The position numbers were made by a program, and so were the translations under genes. Shown piece by piece: positions 1 to 6,145 of a DNA stretch of 61,235 nt. This stretch comes from Clostridia bacterium (GTDB lineage: Bacteria; Bacillota; Clostridia; Oscillospirales; CAG-272). How positions within the stretch are numbered: the first letter of the stretch is position 1; every line of letters begins with the position of its first letter. The notes beneath the pieces were generated by a model, which was not told the origin of the DNA, searched no databases, and was given only the letters and a program-made list of their open reading frames with translations. The stretch is from positions 1-61,235 of the forward strand of contig JAFWYJ010000054.1 of NCBI GenBank assembly GCA_017517745.1, written 5' to 3'.

Positions 1-501
1 TTTGTAGCAAGATTTTTGAAGGAACTTTCTATGCAAATACCTGATACAAACGGTATAAATAAAGAACTGTGCTATCTTTCCGATTTGGATATTGAAAGTT
101 GTTATACCGATTATCGTGCAATAAAAAGAAATGTTTATAACGAGCATGCAAACAAAAGTGGGATTCAAGGTCGTTACGAGCAGTTTGATTGTGAATATAC
201 AAGGTCATCTTTTGGGAAATTATCTGGAATTTATATTTTAAATGCTTATCTCGGAGATGGTGATAATGTATCATTTACGATTGACTCAAAAGTAAAAAAA
301 GGCAATCTACGCATAGTGATTACTGATGAATTTAATCGAATATTGTATGATATTCCGATTGATGAAACCGCGGAGGTTTCATTTAAGACTGTGAAAGATG
401 CTACGTATTATGTGAAATTGATAGGAGAGAGTGCCAATATATCAGTCGAACTGTGGAGGACAGAAGTGGACTCAAGTGACACTTCTGTGTCTCCCCAATA
501 A
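1..501 (+). CDS. Hypothetical protein, open to the left edge
   Basis: The frame has no stop between base 1 and the end at 501, so the gene may begin outside the window; an internal ATG at 31 with AAGGAA six bases upstream is the best start inside it. The product (about 157 aa from that ATG) is soluble, acidic and predicted beta-rich in its second half (residues about 70-150). I do not recognise a family. A hairpin repeat and an RHS fragment follow within 40 bp, the same arrangement as the small genes ending at 2430 and 3538. By position it could be a displaced immunity gene, but that is inference from context alone. Confidence 0.6.
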   Translation, partial: FVARFLKELSMQIPDTNGINKELCYLSDLDIESCYTDYRAIKRNVYNEHANKSGIQGRYEQFDCEYTRSSFGKLSGIYILNAYLGDGDNVSFTIDSKVKKGNLRIVITDEFNRILYDIPIDETAEVSFKTVKDATYYVKLIGESANISVELWRTEVDSSDTSVSPQ

Positions 502-512
502 GAACTAAAAAA

Positions 513-546
513 GAGGCACGGAATGTTGATGTTCGGTGCCTCGGAG
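513..546 (+). repeat. Hairpin repeat, copy 1
   Basis: Sequence gaggcacggaatgttgatgt continuing to cggtgcctc forms a 7-8 bp stem. The same hairpin occurs at 2483-2512 and 3597-3624, each time just after a small gene; the first two copies also precede an RHS fragment. This copy lacks the GACGGTTAGCGTG block that precedes the other two. It could act as a terminator, although no T-run follows this copy. Confidence 0.75.
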
Positions 547-1615
547 AGGAAATTCTGTCACATGCACCTACAACGCCGATGGGATTCGCACGAGCAAGAC
601 GGTCAATGACGTCAAGCACGAGTATTTGCTCAACGGCAGCCAGATTGTGGCGGAGATCATCGGCGGTAGCGGCGCAAGCGAGATCCGAGTCGTCTATTTG
701 TACGATGAAAAGGGTTCGCCCATCGGACTGAAATACCGTGCATCCACGTATGCGGCAGATACGTATCTGTACTATTTCTTTGAAAAGAATTTGCATGGCG
801 ATATCGTTGCGATCTACAATCAGTTCGGAGACAAAATCGCGACCTATTCCTACGACGCATGGGGAGCTTGCACCACAACCACCTTGGTCAACGGAAGCAC
901 CGACAAGGCAATTGCAACCACCTACAATCCGTTCCGGTACCGTGGATATTACTATGATGTCGAGACCGGTTGGTATTATTTGCAAAGCAGATACTATAAT
1001 CCGAGCTGGTGCAGATTTATCAATGCGGATTCTATCCTTGGTTCTGGTGGATTTGTTGGATATAATTTGTTTGCATATTGTAATAATAATCCAGTAAATG
1101 GTTGTGATCCTTGCGGAACTTGTTTCCATCGTTGGGATTTTTGGAATGATTGTGAGAGTTGTGGTGGAAAGACAATTGGGGAAAAAGCAGATGCAGTTGT
1201 AAAAACTGTTGTAAGATTTTGCTCTCCAACGGTGGTAAGAGAAATACATTATAACAGAAATATTATTAATCAAGTTCCAACAAGTGAAAAAGAAGTTCCG
1301 GAAGATTGGAAGTCTTCAAAAGATGGAGGTCCAGGTGCTGCTTGTCATCAGTTTTCGTCTCCGGATAATAGCAATGTCAAATATGTTTCGCCAGATGGCT
1401 ATTGTGAAGTTATTTTTGACAAAAATGGAAAATTGGTAACTGATCCAAGAGATATTGGCACTTTTAACTATTTTCCTTCGGATCATTATGGTTTAATTGG
1501 TATAATTGGTCATGGTTATTTTGATGTATTACCTTGGGTGATTTATGGCAATTCTGAGGATGATACAACCACTATTTTTGACCGCATCTTCGCGTTTTTT
1601 GGAGGAGGATCATGA
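536..1615 (+). CDS. RHS core fragment with C-terminal polymorphic toxin-like tip (N-terminally truncated)
   Basis: Residues about 8-190 are RHS/YD-repeat sequence ending in the RHS-associated core (PFRYRGYYYDVETGWYYLQS, then RFINAD). A full RHS protein is more than 1000 aa, so this 359-codon frame is only the 3' end. Its first codons run straight out of the hairpin repeat and I see no ribosome site. Residues about 195-359 are a non-RHS tip with KYVSPDGYCEV, VTDPRDIGTFNY, GHGYFDVLPW and YGNSEDDTTT. Many RHS tips look like this, but I cannot name the toxin fold. The stop overlaps the next gene by ATGA, the usual toxin-immunity arrangement. Probably a displaced, silent cassette unless recombined behind a full RHS gene. 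Confidence 0.8.
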   Translation: MPRRGNSVTCTYNADGIRTSKTVNDVKHEYLLNGSQIVAEIIGGSGASEIRVVYLYDEKGSPIGLKYRASTYAADTYLYYFFEKNLHGDIVAIYNQFGDKIATYSYDAWGACTTTTLVNGSTDKAIATTYNPFRYRGYYYDVETGWYYLQSRYYNPSWCRFINADSILGSGGFVGYNLFAYCNNNPVNGCDPCGTCFHRWDFWNDCESCGGKTIGEKADAVVKTVVRFCSPTVVREIHYNRNIINQVPTSEKEVPEDWKSSKDGGPGAACHQFSSPDNSNVKYVSPDGYCEVIFDKNGKLVTDPRDIGTFNYFPSDHYGLIGIIGHGYFDVLPWVIYGNSEDDTTTIFDRIFAFFGGGS

Positions 1616-2430
1616 AAATATCAAAAAACGTACTACGGTTTGCTTGTTTGGTTATGCTTGCTTTCCTTTTAATGGGGATGTTTCCGATTACAAGCCATTA
1701 TATGCAAAGAAAATTGCTGAAGGCAATTGAAACAGGAGATTATGAAAAAGTTGAAAGTTTGTTGCCGTATGTTTTTGATTTTGAAGGATTACCATATTTT
1801 TCGATTTTATGTGCTTTATCACAAAATTATTTTAGAACGCCATTACAGTTGGCTTGCGAAATCGGTGATTTTGAAATGGTAAAGGCTTTGATTGAAGAGG
1901 GGGCTGATGTAAATGGTGTCAATAAGCATGCTCCGTTTACACCGCTGATGCTTGCCGTTACCAGTTTGTCAGAAGAGAATCTCGAAATAGCTGATTATTT
2001 AATCCAAAAAGGAGCTATCGTATCTTATCGAAAGAAATCTTATGATGCCGATGCGCTGTATCAATTAATGAATAGCAGAGAGAAAGTTCCTAATGTAAGT
2101 GCATTAATTGATTTATTAGTTGAGAATGGGGGAGATATTTCTTATTATCATGAAAGCGAAGGAACCTTGTTGAATATGGCTTCTTATCGGGGGAATGAAG
2201 AAATCATTGAACATCTTCTGATGAATTATTCCATTGATCCCTCTGTCGGTGTGGATGGCAAAACTGCACTGATAGATTATTGCAGAAATCCCCAAAATAA
2301 CAGCATAAATATTGTCAAACTTTTTTTAGAAAAAGGTGTGAAAAATGCAAAAGATGATTTTGGAAAAACAGCTTATGATTATGCGGTAGATAATGGAAAC
2401 ATGGAAATTGCTGAACTGCTGAATGAATGA
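1612..2430 (+). CDS. Ankyrin-repeat protein, candidate immunity protein
   Basis: A 272-aa protein with one hydrophobic N-terminal segment (residues about 8-25), so it is exported or membrane-anchored. Ankyrin repeats fill residues about 65-270 (TPLQLACEIGDFEMVKALIE, TPLMLAVTSL, TLLNMASYRGNEEIIEHLL, TAYDYAVDNGNMEIAELL). It starts inside the stop of the RHS tip gene (ATGA) with GGAGGAGG just upstream, so the two are translationally coupled. Ankyrin proteins are an established class of immunity partner in polymorphic toxin loci, so protection against the tip encoded just upstream is the natural inference. Base composition is clearly more AT-rich than the RHS part. A hairpin repeat follows the stop. 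Confidence 0.85.
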   Translation: MKISKNVLRFACLVMLAFLLMGMFPITSHYMQRKLLKAIETGDYEKVESLLPYVFDFEGLPYFSILCALSQNYFRTPLQLACEIGDFEMVKALIEEGADVNGVNKHAPFTPLMLAVTSLSEENLEIADYLIQKGAIVSYRKKSYDADALYQLMNSREKVPNVSALIDLLVENGGDISYYHESEGTLLNMASYRGNEEIIEHLLMNYSIDPSVGVDGKTALIDYCRNPQNNSINIVKLFLEKGVKNAKDDFGKTAYDYAVDNGNMEIAELLNE

Positions 2431-2516
2431 GACAGGTGACGGTTAGCGTGAAAACCGCCGTCGTCAACCTGTAACCCCTCAAGAGGCACCGAATGTTGAT
2501 TTTCGGTGCCTCTTTT
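2431..2516 (+). repeat. Composite cassette-boundary repeat, copy 2
   Basis: Two stem-loops in series: ACAGGT...ACCTGT enclosing GACGG...CCGTC (about 2432-2473), then gaggcaccgaa...ttcggtgcctc followed by tttt (2483-2516). Nearly the same 85 bp recur at 3541-3630. The second hairpin has a T-run and could terminate transcription after the ankyrin gene. The next RHS fragment begins immediately at its 3' side. Confidence 0.75.
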
Positions 2517-2892
2517 GGCATATGAAACCAACCGTTTGGATACAATTATTACCGATTCGACGGTCTACGCCTTCACCTACGATGGGTTTGGAAATACCAC
2601 GGGAATTTCGGCGGGCAACAATCAATTGGCGTCGTATGAGTATAACGCTTACAATGGAAAATTGAGCGTTTTGAACTACGGAAATGGCTTAAAAGTAAAA
2701 TATTTGTACGATGAGGTTGACAGAATTAGTGAAATATGCTATAATACAGGCACAGGCGGTGCGTTTGAGACTGTTTACTCCTACCGCTACAACAGTGGCG
2801 GTGAGTTGCACTCTATCACCGATCATACAAGCGGTGAAACTACATATTTACTATGCTGTCGGTTATTAGGAGGGAATTATGCGTTACGTTAG
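2506..2892 (+). pseudogene. RHS/YD-repeat fragment
   Basis: 128 codons of RHS repeat sequence (YETNRLDTI, YAFTYDGFGNTTGI, VKYLYDEVDRISEI, YSYRYNSGGELHSITDH). It starts within the boundary hairpin with no ribosome site, lacks the RHS core, and loses RHS character after SGETTY, at about 2845, where it runs into the upstream region of the next gene. Together with the fragment at 536 it looks like a remnant left by recombination between RHS cassettes. It is unlikely to make a functional protein. Confidence 0.75.
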
Positions 2893-3538
2893 AATTTTTT
2901 TGATAATTGTGATCTTACTTTGTTTGTTTTGTTCATGCTTTAATGCGGGAGAGGAGCCGAAAGTGGAAACACCTTCAACTGATAAAAATTTAACGGATTC
3001 AACCGAAGAAACACAGTCGACCGATAAAACACTTTCAACTGATAAAAATTTAATGGATTCAACCGAAGAAACACAGTCGACCGATAAAACACCTGCTACT
3101 GATGAAATGTTGATGGATTTGGTGTCGAAAATTTATAATGAATCCGAGTTGTTAGAAATAGTAAATTTCGATGGTTCGATAAAAGGCTTGAATACGAAAT
3201 ATCCGATTGAATGTATGAGAACGATCGCGGATATCTATAGAGTATCGTATCTTGGGTCAGACCGCGTTGCTGTGATCGTGTTTGATGACTCCGGTAGTAA
3301 AATGTGGGGGAGAATATATCCGCTTACATTGTCAAAAGATGCATTTGATAATGTGGTTGAAGGCCAAAGTTTAGAAACAGTCATGAAAATTGATCCTAAT
3401 GGGGAATATTTGTTTCTTTATACGGGTAGAAATGATTTTCCTAGAACATCTGCTCATTATACCAAAGACGGTTATTTGATTACCATAGAATATGATGATT
3501 CGAACACAATTATAGGTATAAGAGAAGAGTTGATTTGA
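2879..3538 (+). CDS. Lipoprotein with tandem-repeat linker
   Basis: 219 aa. The N-terminus is a lipoprotein signal with lipobox LFCSC, placing the lipidated Cys near residue 20. A Thr/Ser/Asp-rich linker (residues about 29-80) is built from a 20-residue repeat. The C-terminal 130 residues form a compact domain with VECMR-like and VMKIDPNGEYLFLY segments. That domain resembles the one in the lipoprotein at 28846-29646 (IDPNG versus LDPNT in the same place). Start ATG 2879 has AGGAGGG about 6 bases upstream. Function unknown; its place directly after an RHS fragment and before a boundary repeat would fit a periplasm-side immunity lipoprotein. Confidence 0.75.
   Translation: MRYVRIFLIIVILLCLFCSCFNAGEEPKVETPSTDKNLTDSTEETQSTDKTLSTDKNLMDSTEETQSTDKTPATDEMLMDLVSKIYNESELLEIVNFDGSIKGLNTKYPIECMRTIADIYRVSYLGSDRVAVIVFDDSGSKMWGRIYPLTLSKDAFDNVVEGQSLETVMKIDPNGEYLFLYTGRNDFPRTSAHYTKDGYLITIEYDDSNTIIGIREELI
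2971..3090 (+). repeat. 60-bp tandem repeat, two copies
   Basis: Copies at 2971-3030 and 3031-3090 differ at only a few bases, with a decayed third start after 3091. They are in frame and each encodes about 20 residues of the lipoprotein linker (TDKNL-DSTEETQSTDKT). Copy number could vary by slippage without shifting the frame. Confidence 0.9.
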
Positions 3539-3540
3539 GT

Positions 3541-3630
3541 GAACACAGTTGACGGTTAGCGTGAAAACCGCCGTTGTCAATCTGTGAATCTCCCAAGAGG
3601 CACCGAATGTTGATGTTCGGTGCCTTTTTT
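3541..3630 (+). repeat. Composite cassette-boundary repeat, copy 3
   Basis: Same two-hairpin unit as 2431-2516: gacggttagcgtgaaaaccg block, then gaggcaccgaatgttgatgt...cggtgcc with a T6 run at 3625. It begins three bases after the lipoprotein stop and ends the RHS-related region; the dispersed repeat follows. Confidence 0.75.
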
Positions 3631-3680
3631 GCACATGAGCCTGTGGCAACGTCAACGCCGCAGGCTCGTGCTGCTTGCTT

Positions 3681-4071
3681 CCAATTTTGATTTGTCGGGG
3701 AGATTGCCCTCTCCGTCAGGCTTACGCCTGCCACCTCTCCCAGATGGAGAGGCTGTCATTGGGCTCCCACTTTGGGGGAGCTGTCACCGTAAGGTGACTG
3801 AGAGGGGGAGACACCGACAAATCCCCATTTTGCGCACCCTTTCCGTGGGCAAAACAAATATAAAAGCTGTTTTGGGTGGTGGTACCAAAACAGCCGCGGG
3901 AGCTATTGAAGGGGTGACGCGCACAGATAAACAATTACATTGATACCCATGCAATAAAAGTTTTTGAAGAGTCCGGAGAAACTTTTTTCAAAAAGTTTCT
4001 CTGGTCGCCGAAGGCAAAAAAGGGGTGTGGGGGAGCTTTTCTCAAAAAGCACCCCCACAAAACGCGTCCTT
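3681..4071 (+). repeat. Dispersed structured intergenic repeat, copy A
   Basis: Shares long stretches with 17008-17332 and 29869-30141 in the same orientation: ccgtgggcaaaacaa, a hairpin gctgttttgg/ccaaaacagc (3865-3874 with 3885-3894), cgcacagataaacaatta, acccatgcaataaaagtttt, and the arm ending in cccccacaaaacgcgtcc. About 130 bp of a different palindromic sequence (3697-3825, with ctctccgtcaggcttacgcc and ggtgactgagagggg) is nested inside this copy. The whole stretch from 3631 to 4076 carries no gene I can support. Confidence 0.8.
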
Positions 4072-4076
4072 ACTTG

Positions 4077-5402
4077 TTATCTTTTCTTGAGAATTTTGTA
4101 AAGCTCCTCGGCGGCGAGTCGCGCCTTGGCAACCGAGACGCTCTTGTCTTTGGGGAAGCAGTAGTAGAGTGCTTTCGGATTGCCGATGCCGATGACGTCT
4201 CCGATTTCGTACCAATTGAAATCCGAATTGAGCGTGTAGGAGGAGATCGGCTTTTGGGTGTATTCCCACGTGCCGTCACTGCTTGTCAGGCGAAATCCCT
4301 CGTGCGTGTGCAGAAGTCTGCCGTCGCCCACGTCGTAGAGGCATTTGGTGTCCACCAGCATCCGAACGCGCACGTCGCAGTCCAATTGATAGACGCCGTC
4401 TTCCAGCTCGCGGCGAACACAGTCGCGCTCCCAGGCATACCAATCGGGAATATGCGGATACTCGGTCTCTCCGACCTCCGCGCGCATGAAGCCGTGCTCG
4501 TCAAGCAGATATTTCTTCCCGCAGGCGTGGCAGACAAGGCTGTCACCGCGCCCCTCGGTTTGTCCTTCCGCCAGGCAGGCGGGGCATTTGTAAAGCACGC
4601 GCTCCAAGCCTTCTGCGCGGTCCGGCTCGGTGATGGAGATCTTTTCTTCTTGCTGGCGTCGAAAGGCATCGAAGGAAAACTGAGATTCGATCAGCGATTG
4701 CAGTTCTTTTGCATCCTTTTGGGCGCAATCCTCCTCGGAAAGCAGATATCGCATCTCCGCCGAGACCTTGACGCGGCGCTTGCGCAGGTTGTTGTAGAGC
4801 GGCTGACGCTCAAACGCGCCGTAAGTCTCAATCATGACCACGGGGATGCCGAGCATTTTCACAAACGCGCCGAGATTTTCGGGCAGCGTCGTGGTGGTTC
4901 CGTCAAAGGTATAGCCCGCTTCGGGGTAGAGAAGGATCGAGCTTTTGTGCTCTTTGACGGCATAGCTCATGTCGCGGATCAAGCCGAGATCGAAGATGAA
5001 TTTTTTGGTCGGGATACACCCAAGCAATCGCATGAGCAGATTCTTTCCGACAAAGCCGTCCGTGGTGGAAACGATGCTGAAACGGCGGGGGAAGAGAATC
5101 ACCGATGCGATTTCAAGGTCAATGAAGCTGGAATGGTTCATCAGATAGAGACACGGCTGTTTTTTGCCGAGCTTCTCCATGCCGACCCGTCGAAGCGAGA
5201 ATTTGCATGCCCAAAGCTCAAACGTCGAAACGACGCGCAAAAGCAGCCGGAAGAAAAAGCTTTGCTTCATTGGCTTGACATGCTTCTGCTTTGGAAGTGC
5301 CGTCACTTCTTGATAGGAACTCTTTTTGATCTTGATCTTCAACGTGATGTCCTGCCTTTTCAGATTTTGGTAGAGCGTCGCGGATTGTGAACAAAAGTTC
5401 AT
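4077..5402 (-). CDS. PlsC-type 1-acyl-glycerol-phosphate acyltransferase with zinc ribbon
   Basis: 441 aa in the frame as drawn. The acyltransferase domain (residues about 60-250) has the HX4D motif in LMNHSSFIDLE and the block III-like PEAGYTFDG. A zinc ribbon follows (CPACLAEG...CHACGKK, residues about 290-320), then a C-terminal domain of unknown role. Likely transfers acyl chains to lysophosphatidate or a related lipid at the inner membrane face. A strong promoter at 5410-5438 puts the transcript start only a base or so before ATG 5402. Either the mRNA is leaderless or translation starts later, for example at TTG 5342 after AAGGCAGG, which leaves the KIKIKKSSYQEV start. Stands alone; the dispersed repeat follows. 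Confidence 0.85.
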   Translation of the reverse strand: MNFCSQSATLYQNLKRQDITLKIKIKKSSYQEVTALPKQKHVKPMKQSFFFRLLLRVVSTFELWACKFSLRRVGMEKLGKKQPCLYLMNHSSFIDLEIASVILFPRRFSIVSTTDGFVGKNLLMRLLGCIPTKKFIFDLGLIRDMSYAVKEHKSSILLYPEAGYTFDGTTTTLPENLGAFVKMLGIPVVMIETYGAFERQPLYNNLRKRRVKVSAEMRYLLSEEDCAQKDAKELQSLIESQFSFDAFRRQQEEKISITEPDRAEGLERVLYKCPACLAEGQTEGRGDSLVCHACGKKYLLDEHGFMRAEVGETEYPHIPDWYAWERDCVRRELEDGVYQLDCDVRVRMLVDTKCLYDVGDGRLLHTHEGFRLTSSDGTWEYTQKPISSYTLNSDFNWYEIGDVIGIGNPKALYYCFPKDKSVSVAKARLAAEELYKILKKR

Positions 5403-5409
5403 CTTTTAT

Positions 5410-5438
5410 ATTATATCACAAAAAAAGGCGTTCTGCAA
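5410..5438 (-). promoter_or_regulatory. Sigma-A promoter for the acyltransferase gene
   Basis: On the minus strand TTGCAG (5438-5433), 17 bp, TATAAT (5415-5410). The expected start falls at about 5403, immediately before the annotated ATG. Confidence 0.8.
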
Positions 5439-5635
5439 TAGAATTCGACCAATCGCCTAAAAAGAATTTTTGCGAGAATGTTTTACCCATGCCAACCTCG
5501 AAAAAACGTGCTGATCAAGCTCCCCACGGCTTTGCTTGGTTGAGGCGTGGGCTTTAAAACCGAACACCGCCATCGTGGTATGAAGCTTGGCATAGCACCG
5601 CATTCCCCCGATTATTGGGGGCGGCAACTTGCCGC

Positions 5636-5665
5636 TGGTGGACCATCAAGGACTCAGAACCAAGG
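5636..5665 (-). other. tRNA 3'-end fragment (duplicated attachment-site-like sequence)
   Basis: The 20 bases tggtggaccatcaaggactc at 5636-5655 are identical to the 3' end (CCA side, minus strand) of the tRNA at 5809-5885, and weaker similarity runs to about 5665 (gaaccaagg versus gaaccttgg). The copies are 173 bp apart. This is what an old att-site scar or a partial tRNA duplication leaves. The rest of 5439-5635 and 5666-5766 holds only palindromes (cccccgattattggggg, gcggcaacttgccgc, and gtgggtgc...gcacccac at 5689-5737) and no supported gene. Confidence 0.6.
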
Positions 5666-5766
5666 CTTGCCGAAGGCAATCCGACTTGTGGGTGCGTTTT
5701 ATAAGGTGCGATTTGGTTGTCTTTTTTGCACCCACGCAAGGTTCGAGTGAACCAAGACGATCAACG

Positions 5767-5809
5767 AAGAACAGCCAAACTCGAATGTTGTTCGAATTTG
5801 GCTGTTCTT
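5767..5809 (-). terminator. Terminator-like hairpin after the CAT tRNA
   Basis: A perfect 13-bp stem (aagaacagccaaa 5767-5779 with 5797-5809) with an inner tcgaa/ttcga pairing. It directly abuts the CCA end of the tRNA on the minus strand. Confidence 0.65.
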
Positions 5810-5885
5810 GGTGGACCATCAAGGACTCGAACCTTGGACCGACCGGTTATGAGCCGGGAGCTCTGACCAACTGAGCTAATGGTCC
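5809..5885 (-). tRNA. tRNA with CAT anticodon (Met or Ile2)
   Basis: On the minus strand: acceptor GGACCAT/ATGGTCC, D-arm TTAGCTCAGTTGGTCAGAGC, anticodon arm CCGGCTCATAACCGG (anticodon CAT), T-arm AAGGTTCGAGTCCTT, encoded CCA. 77 nt. CAT is read as elongator Met, or as Ile (AUA) after lysidine modification; the GGACC...TTAGCTCAGTTGG type is common to both in Clostridia and I cannot decide between them. It is not the initiator, since the acceptor is fully paired. Confidence 0.93.
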
Positions 5886-5970
5886 GACTGATATCTCTCT
5901 TATTATAGCGAATAAATCTTGAAAAGTCAAGAGCTTTTCTGCTTTTTCTTGATTTTTCTTGATTGAAATC

Positions 5971-5995
5971 GCCCCCGACCATCAAGGTCGGGGGC
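5971..5995 (-). terminator. Hairpin terminator after the 36-aa peptide gene
   Basis: gcccccgacc / ggtcgggggc (5971-5980 with 5986-5995), 10 bp perfect with a 5-nt loop. On the minus strand a T-rich stretch follows. It would end the LRR plus peptide transcript. Confidence 0.75.
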
Positions 5996-6014
5996 GGTGG
6001 GGTTTATGCTTTGA

Positions 6015-6125
6015 TCAGATGATCGGCATCTCGTTGTCGTCGAGCACGGGAGTGCTTGCGGTAACGATATCCTCACGGGAAAGCTCGATCATGCGCAATT
6101 CTGCGCGCTCATACTGTTTTTTCAT
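6015..6125 (-). CDS. 36-residue peptide downstream of the giant LRR gene
   Basis: Begins MKKQYERAELRMIEL and ends VLDDNEMPII. ATG at 6125 has AGGAG 10 bases upstream (6140-6136); an in-frame ATG at 6134 is too close to it. The gene lies 20 bp after the LRR stop, on the same strand, and is closed by a strong terminator, so it is very likely expressed with the LRR gene. From memory, short peptides of the pattern MKK-YE-PE---I-(D/E)D-(I/V)-T-S are frequent in gut Clostridia and lack an assigned function. There is no signal peptide, Cys or Gly-Gly leader to suggest a bacteriocin. Below the usual length cut-off of gene callers. Confidence 0.65.
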   Translation of the reverse strand: MKKQYERAELRMIELSREDIVTASTPVLDDNEMPII

Positions 6126-6145
6126 GTTTTGCATTCTCCTTTGTT

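Noticed and set aside
3865-3905. gggtggtggtaccaaaacagccgcggg in the dispersed repeats also recalls a T-box.
   Set aside because: It repeats in front of or behind unrelated genes, lacks the rest of a T-box, and is better explained by the palindromic core of the repeat.
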